DNA from: an uncultured Coriobacteriaceae bacterium
GTDB taxonomy: Bacteria; Actinomycetota; Coriobacteriia; Coriobacteriales; Eggerthellaceae
NCBI GenBank assembly: GCA_902781245.1
Contig: CACZIP010000049.1
Location: forward strand, 1-9,926
Direction of reading: 5' to 3'
Length of the DNA stretch: 9,926 bases
Shown: positions 1-7,465 of the stretch, one piece after another
Numbering within the stretch: position 1 is the stretch's first letter
How the letters are laid out: each line of letters opens with the position of its first letter
Translations under genes and position numbers: made by a program
Notes under the pieces: model-generated
What the model saw: only the letters and a program-made list of their open reading frames with translations
Told to the model about the DNA's origin: nothing
Databases searched by the model: none

Positions 1-90
1 GGTCTTCGTCGCGCCAAGAGCCAGGTTTTCTTGTTAGCAAGCACTATGCATTTTTTCACAACTACTGCTTTCAGGTTTTTGGATCCTCTG

Positions 91-149
91 CGGGGCGGTG
101 TGTGAACAAGGGTTATATGCAGGTAACGGATGGAAGGAAAACCGCCCCG
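91..149 (+). repeat. Long-range inverted repeat, 9-bp arms
   Basis: The arm CGGGGCGGT (91-99) is exactly complementary to ACCGCCCCG (141-149), with 41 nt between. The loop contains a weaker inner stem, GTTAT (112-116) with GTAAC (123-127), one pair being G-U. A G+C-rich 9-bp arm in an otherwise A+T-richer spacer could close a multi-branched RNA element or be an operator. No T-run follows the second arm, so it is not a typical intrinsic terminator. Function unknown. Confidence 0.4.
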
Positions 150-253
150 TCAAAGGATGGTTGTATAGTACGTCGGCCACGTCTTGTATGAGTCTCAATA
201 ATGGTACATAGAAAGATATGGTTAAAAGTATCCTGTATTACGCTCGAACTCGG

Positions 254-259
254 TATACT
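254..259 (+). promoter_or_regulatory. Probable -10 box of the addBA operon
   Basis: TATACT at 254-259 matches the sigma-70 -10 consensus at 5 of 6 positions. It would start transcription near 266, giving a leader of about 20 nt that still contains the AGAAAGGG ribosome binding site before the GTG at 286. The -35 region is poor: TCCTGT at 231-236 with a 17-nt spacer. The same TATACT hexamer stands before the toxin-antitoxin operon (7023) and the macrodomain gene (9149), which supports it modestly. Another -10-like hexamer, TATAGT, lies at 164-169. Confidence 0.4.
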
Positions 260-285
260 CTGGGTGACAGAAGAAAGGGCAGTCT

Positions 286-3099
286 GTGAAGCCAGATATC
301 GTCATACTTCCCTCGTTCGCCCAGGTCGAAGACTGGCGCAAGCGCCATGCCGCCACCTCGGCAGAGGGCTTGTTCGCACAGACGATCACAACATTCAACG
401 CCTGGATTGCCGATTTGTGGGAGCTTCACGGTGATGGCAGGGCAATCGTCGATTCGTTGCAGCGGCAGACCATCATGCAAGCTGCCTTCGAACGCGGTTC
501 CGAAGACGATTCCCCGTCCGTGTACGATGAGACGAGAGGCGTCAGCGGTGATGGCGGGTTGACGGTTCTTCCGGGCGTTGTAAAGCTTGCAGCTCAGTGC
601 GTTCGCACTGCTGCAGGCGTGCCGGCATTCGAGCAGGCGGTTGCAGCAGTGTCTGCAGGCACAGCGCCCACGAGTGTTTCGGTGCGCGAAGCAGTGTTGT
701 TGGAAGGTATCGGCCGCTATTATGGGCTGCTTGAACAGGCTGGGCTCGTCGAGGCCGGGCAAGCTGCGGCTTGGTTATCCGAGCGTTCGGCAGAGGTGTT
801 TTCCCGCACGATGCACGTGCTCGTGGCCGATGCACCACCGCTTGGTTGGCAGATGACGGCGTTCTTCGATGCGTGCAGCCGGCTCGAGGTTTCGTTTGAG
901 TCTGCCCCGGGCGCCGAGGGCGTCACCCGCGTGCCCGACGGCGTGCGTCTTCGCTTCGGGTTCCCATCGGGACGCTATGCCCAGCCGGCACTCGTGGCCG
1001 ACCTATTGCGCGAAGTCGCATCGGTGCAAGCTTCGAATGGCATGGTAACAGTGGTGGTTGCATGCAAGGACCCGCTTTCGCTTTACAAGCAGCTTGAACC
1101 TGCTTTGGCATGCATAGGCGCAACTGGCTGCGTGCAGGCGCAAGTTCCGTTCTTTCAAACCGATTTCGGGCGTCAGTTCATGCAGCTTGCTCGAGCAGTT
1201 CATGACGATGCTTGGTCCAAGCAAGATCTTTCGGATGCGGTACGCCCGCCGTTTTCGCGTATTTCCCAAACCGACGCGCTCGACATCGATTGCGCCTTAC
1301 GTGCCGACCGGCTTGCCGAACGTGATGCGTGTTTGGTGCGCTTGAGTGCGGAATCGGATACGTTTTCCCAGCTCGAAGAAGTTGTGTCCGACCCTAATGC
1401 CGACATTTTGCTCGGGGTGTTCGAGCAGATCGCTTTCACGTCGACTGGTCGCTCCGATTCTTGGCGCGCGGAACAGCTCGCGGCTGTTTCCGCTGTGCGT
1501 TCCTGCACGAAAGCTGCGCGTGCTGTGGGTGCTTCCATGGCATCGTGCGTGCGCGTGCTCGAAGACGTCAAGGTAACGGTGTCTTACGAAGGGCTTCCTG
1601 CTTTTGAGGAGACCATGGGTGCCGACTTGCGCGTCATCGTGACCACGCAATCAGTCGCATCCCAGATGGGTGCAGGTTCGTGCGACGTGCTCGTGCTCTG
1701 CGACCTTACTACCGACGATTATCCTGTTGCCGATAAAGAGGATGCAGCTTCGACGTTGTTCGCCAAGCTTGGTCTCGAGCCGTTCGACACGGCGCTTGCG
1801 CGTGCACGACGCACGTTCGCGGCACTGCAGTTCCTTCCCGTTTCGCAGTTCGTCTGTCTTCGCCCCCTGAACGATAAAGATGGCAATCCGACCTATCCTG
1901 CTGCAGTCTTGCAAGAGCTCGTCGATGCCTATAGGCTCGATGCCACGTCCGACGACGATCTCGACGACGTTTTCGGTCTTCCCGTCTCGTTGATGGAGGG
2001 CATGGTCCAGCGTGGTGAGGAGGACCTCTACGCGAATGCCGTGATTGCCGAAGGCGGGAAAGCCCAGGTGGTTCAGAGTCGTGTTGAAAGCTCGATGGGC
2101 GATGTCTCCGTCGATCGTACGCGTCTCGTAGCCTTGTCCAGGCGTTTGCCCGGCGGCGTCGATCTCGGCGATCCCGCACCTTCACCCTCTCAGGTTGAAG
2201 CGTATCTCGAATGTCCGTACAAGTGGTTTGCTCAACGTCGTTTGCGCATCGAAGGGCTTGACGAGGGTTTCGGGGCGCTCGAGCGTGGTTCGTTTGCACA
2301 CAGCGTGTTGCAGCGCTTTTACCAACGGTTCAACGAGCTTGGTTATGCAAAAGTCGACGAAGACAATCTGTCTCAGGCCAAAGAGCTTATGCAGGTGGTT
2401 GCCGATGAAACTGCTGCCGAGCAGCATTTGCTCGCGCCCGGGAAAGGGCGTTATGTCCCAGCAGACCAAATCGAACAACGCGAGCTCGAGGCGTTCAAAA
2501 CCCAGCTTGTGTCGTTCCTCGATTTCGAGGCAGCGTTTCTCCCGACGTTCCATCCTGCTCATCTCGAGTTTCCGATTCAAGCAGAAGACGAGGTCACGTA
2601 TGCGGGCCATCGTTTCATCGGTTTTGTCGACCGCATCGACGTCGATGAAGCTGGCAATGCGGTCATCATCGACTACAAAGGCTCGGTCAGCCCTCAATAC
2701 GAGATAGCAGGGAAGAGCGCTGAAGACCCTGGCAAGGTGCAGACGCGCATGTACGCTCGGGCCGTCGAGCGCACGTTGGGCCTTCGTGTCGTTGGCGCAC
2801 TCTACGTCAGTTATGGCAAAACGCCCGGTTGTGCTGGTGCCTTCGACGGGCGCGTGCTCGAGGCGGCACATTTGCCTGGTATGCGCGTCGACCGGTGCAG
2901 ATGTGCGGCCGCGAGCCCCAGCGACTTGGAAGCGGTCGACGATTTCTCGCAGTTGACCTTTGCCGATATGCTCGATGCAACCGAAGCGCTCGTCGCTCGC
3001 GCCATCGAGTCGATGCAAGCCGGTCGAGTGTGCCCCGATCCGGCAACGCCCGATGCCTGCACGTATTGCCCCGTTGCCCATTGCCCGCATCGGATGTGA
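286..3099 (+). CDS. addB: AddB-like helicase-nuclease subunit (PD-(D/E)XK nuclease)
   Basis: Likely AddB, the partner of AddA in the AddAB complex that resects double-strand breaks in the cytoplasm. The 937-residue product starts at GTG 286, preceded by AGAAAGGG; an in-frame TGA at 265 rules out a much longer N-terminus. C-terminal evidence is strong. A RecB-family nuclease core is visible: GFVDRID (D782, R783) followed by VIIDYKGS (D796, K798). Four cysteines fit the AddB/Cas4-type 4Fe-4S cluster: C643 in the ECPYKWF motif, then C925, C928 and C933 at the extreme end. The tail spacing is C-x2-C-x4-C, whereas AddB usually has x5. Degenerate helicase-like segments lie around residues 446-482 and 505-530. 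There is no Walker A: the protein begins at the strand that normally follows it, and it is shorter than Bacillus AddB (about 1,170 residues). It lies 61 nt upstream of addA, the usual addB-addA order. Inference: the nuclease is active and the helicase half is structural. Confidence 0.85.
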   Translation: MKPDIVILPSFAQVEDWRKRHAATSAEGLFAQTITTFNAWIADLWELHGDGRAIVDSLQRQTIMQAAFERGSEDDSPSVYDETRGVSGDGGLTVLPGVVKLAAQCVRTAAGVPAFEQAVAAVSAGTAPTSVSVREAVLLEGIGRYYGLLEQAGLVEAGQAAAWLSERSAEVFSRTMHVLVADAPPLGWQMTAFFDACSRLEVSFESAPGAEGVTRVPDGVRLRFGFPSGRYAQPALVADLLREVASVQASNGMVTVVVACKDPLSLYKQLEPALACIGATGCVQAQVPFFQTDFGRQFMQLARAVHDDAWSKQDLSDAVRPPFSRISQTDALDIDCALRADRLAERDACLVRLSAESDTFSQLEEVVSDPNADILLGVFEQIAFTSTGRSDSWRAEQLAAVSAVRSCTKAARAVGASMASCVRVLEDVKVTVSYEGLPAFEETMGADLRVIVTTQSVASQMGAGSCDVLVLCDLTTDDYPVADKEDAASTLFAKLGLEPFDTALARARRTFAALQFLPVSQFVCLRPLNDKDGNPTYPAAVLQELVDAYRLDATSDDDLDDVFGLPVSLMEGMVQRGEEDLYANAVIAEGGKAQVVQSRVESSMGDVSVDRTRLVALSRRLPGGVDLGDPAPSPSQVEAYLECPYKWFAQRRLRIEGLDEGFGALERGSFAHSVLQRFYQRFNELGYAKVDEDNLSQAKELMQVVADETAAEQHLLAPGKGRYVPADQIEQRELEAFKTQLVSFLDFEAAFLPTFHPAHLEFPIQAEDEVTYAGHRFIGFVDRIDVDEAGNAVIIDYKGSVSPQYEIAGKSAEDPGKVQTRMYARAVERTLGLRVVGALYVSYGKTPGCAGAFDGRVLEAAHLPGMRVDRCRCAAASPSDLEAVDDFSQLTFADMLDATEALVARAIESMQAGRVCPDPATPDACTYCPVAHCPHRM

Positions 3100-3160
3100 C
3101 GTGGTGAAGTACATGCGACCGAGGGGATTACTTCTCGACGCGTTTGGAATGGAGTAGAAG

Positions 3161-6100
3161 ATGGCGTTGACGCCAGGACAAAAGAAATGCATCGATACGC
3201 TCGATCGGTCCTTGGTCGTGGCGGCGGGTGCTGGTTCGGGGAAGACATTCACCCTGACCAAGCGCATTGTCCATGCCATCGAAAGCGGCGCAATCGACGG
3301 AATCGAGAGCGTGTGCGCCATCACCTTCACGAACAAGGCGGCAGGTGAGTTGAAGTCGCGTATCAAGGCTGAGCTGCGTGCGAGCGGCCTGACGGAGCAA
3401 GCGCTCAAAGTCGATGAGGCGTGGGTGTCCACCATTCACGGCATGTGCGCCCGCATCTTGCGTGCGCATGCCATCGAACTCGACATCGACCCGAAGTTCA
3501 AGATGGTCGATCCAGCTGTTGCGGACCAGCTCGAATCACGTGCCATCGACCAGGTTCTTTATGCAGCCCGCTCGGGTGAGTTCGGCGGAACGTCCGGCTG
3601 GCCGTCCTGTGAAGCGGTTGATGCGCTCTTCGGCGAGTACCCGGCGCGCACTTCAGCGTTCGGCGGTGCTTCCGTTGAGAAGTTCCTTCAGCAGCTCATA
3701 GACGTCGCCGGTTCTAATATTCGTGGGTTCGATTCGTTCGCAACGATGAAAGCGCACGTCAATCCCGCCCAGATTGTCTTCGAGGTGCTCGAGTCATTCG
3801 AAGCTTTGGCAGATGCGACGATTACGCAAAAGAAAAGCGACAAGCGCGAGGCGTTCATGGCTCAAGTTGCGCAGTGCGCAGTCGAGATCCGCAGTGAGAT
3901 GCAGGGGCCTTGCGCATCAGATCCCATGTGGGCGTTGCGGGCGATTGATAAGCTGCCCGTCCCGCAGAGAGTGGGCACTGCAGATTACAAGGAACAGGTG
4001 GCTGAGACGCTCGATAGTTTGCACAGGCGCATTATGGAATTGCGCCTTGCTGCCGCTGAGCCCCATCTCGAAACGCTCGTGCTGCTTGCGCAACGCGCGT
4101 GCGAGACATTCGATCGAGCAAAGCAGGAAGCGGGCGTGCTCGACAACAGCGATTTGCTGGTGCTCGCATCCCGCTCGCTCGCGAATCACCCCGAAATCGC
4201 CGCGCAATACTCTGACAAGTTCCAGCTTGTCATGGTCGACGAGTTCCAAGACACCGATCAGATGCAAGTCGACATGATCAAGCGGTTGGCAGGTCCAGGG
4301 GCATGCCGACTGTGCACGGTGGGCGATGCCCAACAGTCGATTTACCGGTTCCGCGGTGCCGACGTCGCGGTCTATCGCAAGCATTTGGAAGAGGTGCGTG
4401 AGCACGATTCCGAGAGCATCATCATGTTGCCTGACAATTTCCGCAGCCATGCAGATGTGTTGTCGCTGGTCGATCGCATTTTCGAGCGGCCTGAGATGTT
4501 TGGCGGAGAGTTCATGTCGCTTGCTCCGGGGCGTGACGAGGCTCGGGTCAAGCGGCCGTTCGCATCGGAGGTGCCGCGCATCCAAGTGCAGCTCACGACT
4601 GTTCCTAACCAGGGTGGCTCGATTGACGGTGCGCGTGCTGCGGCGGCTGCCCGCATCGCCGATGTGTTCGCGGATCTGCACGAACGCGGTCATTCGGCAG
4701 GTGAGATGGCCGTGCTGCTCGGTGGCATGACGCATGCTGATTTGTATGCCGCAGCGCTGCGCGAGCGGGGGCTGTCCTGCGTCATCTCGGGTGGCTCGGT
4801 GTTCTCAGAGTGCCCGGAAGCAGCTATCGTGCTCGATCTGGCACGGGTGATTGCCAACCCGCACCAGACTGATGCCCTGTTCAACGTGCTCACGAGCCCG
4901 TTGTTTGAGCTCGCTGCGGATGATTTTCTCGTGCTTGCAACCTCGAACGATAAAGCGGGTAAAATGCGCCGTCGCGATTTGTGCGAAGGTCTTTTGGCGA
5001 GTGTGCGCGAGATGCGTAAGGACAATGCGCCAGGCTTGGGCTCGTCCAAGCTGCAGTTGGCTGTGCGTGTCATGGGCGACCTGATCGACGGGTCGGGCCG
5101 TTCGTTCGTCTCGCGTCTGATCACGCGTGCAATCGTCGATTCTGGTTGGTTGAACCGCCTGCAAGCGGGAGGGCCCGAAGGTCTGGCAAGCGCTGCCAAC
5201 GTTTACAAAGCCATTCGAATGATCGAATCTATCGAGTCCGAGAAAGCGTCGGGTCCCGCCCGAACGGCTGTGATGTTCCAAGCTCTGCTCGAGAAGTCAA
5301 AGGAAGCACCTGGTGCTCTTTCGGCAACGGGCGGTGATTTCGTGCGCATCATGACTGTTCACTCTTCGAAGGGGCTTGAGTTCCCGATTGTGGCGGTGGG
5401 AGAGTTCCGCGATGGAAGCGCTTCGACCCCGCGGTTGCTGGCATGCAGCATCAATGACCAAGTCATGCTTTCGCTCGATCTTCATAACGCCCTGTCGTCG
5501 TTCAAGGGAGCTGCCAAGTTCAGCAGCACTTCGGAGCTGTACGCAGGTCTTGTGGAAGACTGCGCGGACGAGGACGAGATGCTGGATGCAGCTCTTCACG
5601 CTTCGAGTGCGCTTGAGCTGCGTGCTGCTTTGAGTGAACGCGAGAAGGTCGGTGACGACGAAGAGGCGAAACGCCTGCTCTATGTAGCGCTCACACGTGC
5701 GAAAGAAGCGCTTGTCGTGTCGTTGACCGGCAAGAGCTCGAAGTCCAACGTGTATGGCACACCCAAGAGCGTCTTGGCTTCGATTGTGTCGGCGCTTACG
5801 GGAAGCGATGAAGGTTTCGAGCCTGGTGTGTCGCATTTCGAGTTCGGTGGCACAGCTCCCGCTTTCGTCGAGCATGTAGCTCTCGGGTCGTCGAGTGACG
5901 AAGAACACGCTGACGACGTAGAACGCGAAGAGACATCTTTAGATGTTGATGAGAGCACGGCTGCCACTCCGTTTGCAGTTCCCGCTTTGGAGAAGCGTGT
6001 TCCCGTGCGGCGAGCTCCCTTCGCACCGGCACATGAGGGCGTTTTCAGCTATTCGTCGATAGCCGAGGCTTCGCATGAAGGAGATGTGCTCGACCGTCTC

Positions 6101-6880
6101 GCGCAGGCATTCTGTGTGTCGGTCGACGATGCCGAGCATGCGGGGTTCATGGCTGACCTCTCAGCTGTCGATGACTTGCTCGATGAAGTGACTTCCGAGT
6201 TCGATTTCACGCCGAGCGTGCAACGCGTCAACCGCAATGCGTCTGCCGTCGATGAAGACGATGGATCGTGGGCGTATACGGGTTCGTTGTCCGCCGACGC
6301 CGACAAAGCAACCGACTTGGGCACCGCTTTCCATCGACTCGCGCAATACGCAGTGGCCACACGCGAATCAGCGGGTACGCTCGTGACGCCCCCGGCAGAG
6401 CGAGTCGGCGCCCTTGCCCGTGCCGGCAACCTCGATGACGTGCAGCGCTTGCGCTTGAACCGCGCGCTCAACCGCTGGTTCGGTAGCGACGTAGCGCACG
6501 ACATGGCCAAGTTCGACGATCTTCGCGCTGAGGTGCCGTTCTTCGTTGTCGTGCCGAGCACAAGCGGGGAAGAGGCTTTCCTCGAGGGCGAGATCGATTT
6601 GCTCGCACTTGATGGCGATCGGGCTGTCGTCGTCGATTACAAGACCGGCGGTCGTGCGGATGAGCTGCTGGATGACCTACGTCGCAAACACGTGCTTCAG
6701 GCTGCATGCTATGCCTATGCCATCATGCGTCAGGGTATTCAAGAGGTCGAGGCTATCTTCGTGCGCGTCGAGCGTCCCCGTGCTTCCGACGATCAGCCGC
6801 AATGCGTGCGTTACCGGTTCAGTGTCGGCGACCTTCCACTTCTCGAAGCCGCAATTGCAGGAGTCCACGCGAACAGGTGA
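3161..6880 (+). CDS. addA: AddA ATP-dependent helicase-nuclease subunit (UvrD/Rep superfamily 1)
   Basis: AddA is the motor subunit of AddAB: it unwinds DNA from broken ends 3'-5' and its own nuclease domain cuts the unwound DNA, feeding RecA-dependent recombination. The 1,239-residue length is close to Bacillus AddA (about 1,230). ATG 3161 has GGAG six bases upstream. Helicase motifs run in order: Q motif (Q7), Walker A AAGAGSGKT (21-29), Ia AITFTNKAA (53-61), STIHG (90-94), Walker B VDEFQD (359-364), III VGDAQQSIYRFRGAD (387-401), IV LPDNFRS (423-429), V TVHSSKGLEF (732-741), VI LLYVALTRAK (839-848). An acidic, probably flexible linker covers about residues 908-935. The C-terminal RecB-like nuclease shows GTAFH (H1058), GEIDLL (D1146), VVDYKTG (D1159, K1161) and LQAACYAYA (Q1180, Y1184), so no key residue is missing. 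It is co-transcribed with the AddB-like gene. A PcrA/UvrD helicase is excluded by length and the nuclease domain. Confidence 0.93.
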   Translation: MALTPGQKKCIDTLDRSLVVAAGAGSGKTFTLTKRIVHAIESGAIDGIESVCAITFTNKAAGELKSRIKAELRASGLTEQALKVDEAWVSTIHGMCARILRAHAIELDIDPKFKMVDPAVADQLESRAIDQVLYAARSGEFGGTSGWPSCEAVDALFGEYPARTSAFGGASVEKFLQQLIDVAGSNIRGFDSFATMKAHVNPAQIVFEVLESFEALADATITQKKSDKREAFMAQVAQCAVEIRSEMQGPCASDPMWALRAIDKLPVPQRVGTADYKEQVAETLDSLHRRIMELRLAAAEPHLETLVLLAQRACETFDRAKQEAGVLDNSDLLVLASRSLANHPEIAAQYSDKFQLVMVDEFQDTDQMQVDMIKRLAGPGACRLCTVGDAQQSIYRFRGADVAVYRKHLEEVREHDSESIIMLPDNFRSHADVLSLVDRIFERPEMFGGEFMSLAPGRDEARVKRPFASEVPRIQVQLTTVPNQGGSIDGARAAAAARIADVFADLHERGHSAGEMAVLLGGMTHADLYAAALRERGLSCVISGGSVFSECPEAAIVLDLARVIANPHQTDALFNVLTSPLFELAADDFLVLATSNDKAGKMRRRDLCEGLLASVREMRKDNAPGLGSSKLQLAVRVMGDLIDGSGRSFVSRLITRAIVDSGWLNRLQAGGPEGLASAANVYKAIRMIESIESEKASGPARTAVMFQALLEKSKEAPGALSATGGDFVRIMTVHSSKGLEFPIVAVGEFRDGSASTPRLLACSINDQVMLSLDLHNALSSFKGAAKFSSTSELYAGLVEDCADEDEMLDAALHASSALELRAALSEREKVGDDEEAKRLLYVALTRAKEALVVSLTGKSSKSNVYGTPKSVLASIVSALTGSDEGFEPGVSHFEFGGTAPAFVEHVALGSSSDEEHADDVEREETSLDVDESTAATPFAVPALEKRVPVRRAPFAPAHEGVFSYSSIAEASHEGDVLDRLAQAFCVSVDDAEHAGFMADLSAVDDLLDEVTSEFDFTPSVQRVNRNASAVDEDDGSWAYTGSLSADADKATDLGTAFHRLAQYAVATRESAGTLVTPPAERVGALARAGNLDDVQRLRLNRALNRWFGSDVAHDMAKFDDLRAEVPFFVVVPSTSGEEAFLEGEIDLLALDGDRAVVVDYKTGGRADELLDDLRRKHVLQAACYAYAIMRQGIQEVEAIFVRVERPRASDDQPQCVRYRFSVGDLPLLEAAIAGVHANR

Positions 6881-6970
6881 GGCAACTGCCCGGAGATCTG
6901 CTTCGTGCTGATTCCATCTAAGCGCAGCGTGTTGAAGCGGTTTTTCGAGTTCATTTCATTGTTGGTTTTT

Positions 6971-6992
6971 CGTTTCGAGCACGCTTGAAACG
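6971..6992. repeat. Hairpin-forming inverted repeat downstream of addA
   Basis: CGTTTCGAGC (6971-6980) pairs with GCTTGAAACG (6983-6992). As RNA this gives nine or ten pairs, one of them G-U, around a 2-4 nt loop. A T-run lies immediately before it (6966-6970) and none after, so it does not look like an intrinsic terminator on the plus strand. It ends about 30 nt upstream of the toxin-antitoxin -10 box, so it could be an operator half or an atypical transcript end. Function unproven. Confidence 0.45.
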
Positions 6993-7007
6993 ACACCGCC
7001 ACTCCCT

Positions 7008-7038
7008 ATTGTCTTTCGATGCTATACTGTAAAGCAAT
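7008..7038. promoter_or_regulatory. Toxin-antitoxin promoter inside an operator-like repeat
   Basis: An extended -10 element, TG-C-TATACT, lies at 7020-7028. It can work without a good -35, and none is visible at 16-18 nt upstream. Transcription would begin near 7035, about 68 nt before the antitoxin start. The -10 is bracketed by ATTGTCTTT (7008-7016) and AAAGCAAT (7031-7038), complementary apart from one extra T. A second pair, TGCTAT (7020-7025) and ATAGCA (7053-7058), overlaps the -10. Ribbon-helix-helix antitoxins commonly bind palindromes over their own promoters, so autoregulation is a reasonable inference. Confidence 0.5.
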
Positions 7039-7102
7039 TTAAAGAAAGTAAGATAGCAATAATTGAAGTCAATGTTCTTCACTTCGTTTGGAGGGGCGGA
7101 AA

Positions 7103-7465
7103 ATGGAGGCAACCGTTCAATTGAACGCCCGCATGAATCGCGAATTGAAAAAAGCGGGAGACGAAGCCTTAGCGCGCATCGGGTTGAGCCCGACTGAAGC
7201 GGTTCGCGCACTGTGGGCAAAAGCCGCCAAGCGCGGCGCTGATCTCGAAGAAGTTGCAGAGCTTCTTGCGCCTGTCGAGATTGCCGAAGATAAACGCACG
7301 CTCGATACGGATAACCCTGTTGCTGAAACCTGGGAGATGATGGACGAGCTCTACCGGCAGGTTGGGGCCGACCCCCGTCAAACAAGAAGGCAGGACGAAA
7401 TCGACGACAAGGAGCTGCTCGAGGAGGCGCTTTACGAGCGCATGGCTGAACGGGGGCTCATGTGA
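7103..7465 (+). CDS. RelB/DinJ-family antitoxin (ribbon-helix-helix)
   Basis: Probable antitoxin of a type II pair: it should bind and silence the PIN toxin encoded next to it and bind its own promoter as a dimer. I start it at ATG 7103 because GGAGGGG at 7090-7096 is well placed; a TTG at 7088 would sit on top of that site. The product is 120 residues. Residues 3-9 (ATVQLNA) form the DNA-contacting strand, residues 11-25 helix A, and residues 29-42 helix B (LSPTEAVRALWAKAA), the pattern of RelB/DinJ proteins. The remainder, about 45-120, is highly charged and rich in Glu and Asp, as expected of a toxin-wrapping tail, and is longer than in most RelB/DinJ proteins (about 80-100 residues). Its stop overlaps the toxin start by 4 nt (GTGA), suggesting translational coupling. 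Family call good; function inferred from context. Confidence 0.8.
   Translation: MEATVQLNARMNRELKKAGDEALARIGLSPTEAVRALWAKAAKRGADLEEVAELLAPVEIAEDKRTLDTDNPVAETWEMMDELYRQVGADPRQTRRQDEIDDKELLEEALYERMAERGLM

Larger units (their letters stand above)
1..285. other. Upstream non-coding region, no recognisable gene
   Basis: No gene is supported here. One forward frame is open from the left edge to a stop near 105 and another to about 189. Neither gives a protein I recognise, and neither has a visible start with a ribosome binding site. The stretch is A/T-richer than the coding DNA that follows and has T-runs near 51-56 and 76-80. It contains a long-range inverted repeat (91-99 with 141-149) and a small possible stem-loop (112-116 with 123-127, one G-U pair). 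The octamer CAGGTTTT occurs at 22-29 and 72-79. I compared it by eye with tmRNA, SRP RNA, RNase P RNA and the common riboswitch cores and saw no convincing match. A structured leader or the tail of an upstream transcript remains possible. Confidence 0.5.
6881..7102. other. Spacer between addA and the toxin-antitoxin operon
   Basis: These 222 nt hold no supported gene. Base composition turns A+T-rich after about 6930. Contents are T-runs at 6942-6946 and 6966-6970, a 22-nt hairpin (6971-6992), an extended -10 promoter (7020-7028) flanked by an imperfect inverted repeat (7008-7038), and the antitoxin ribosome binding site (7090-7096). I could not find a classical intrinsic terminator for addBA: no hairpin here is followed by a T-run. 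Confidence 0.6.

Noticed and set aside
121..150. Possible SRP RNA fragment because of a GGAAGGAAA stretch
   Set aside because: The rest of the conserved SRP RNA core around that motif is absent, and no flanking helix fits.
1..189. Tail of an upstream protein-coding gene
   Set aside because: The open frames at the left edge are short, have poor composition for this genome and show no recognisable protein motif.
201..434. A 77-codon frame overlapping the addB start
   Set aside because: It has no ribosome binding site or family resemblance and runs out of frame into addB, whose own start and motifs are clear.
3100..3160. Separate promoter for addA
   Set aside because: The 61-nt gap shows only the ribosome binding site; no -10/-35 pair stands out, so co-transcription with addB is simpler.
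2182..3435. A 417-codon open frame on the minus strand across the addB/addA junction
   Set aside because: It is antisense to two well-supported genes, has no recognisable domain, and long antisense frames are common in G+C-rich coding DNA.
7088..7102. TTG 7088 as the antitoxin start
   Set aside because: It overlaps the GGAGGGG ribosome binding site (7090-7096), which is well placed for ATG 7103; the strand-helix-helix fold begins right after ATG 7103.
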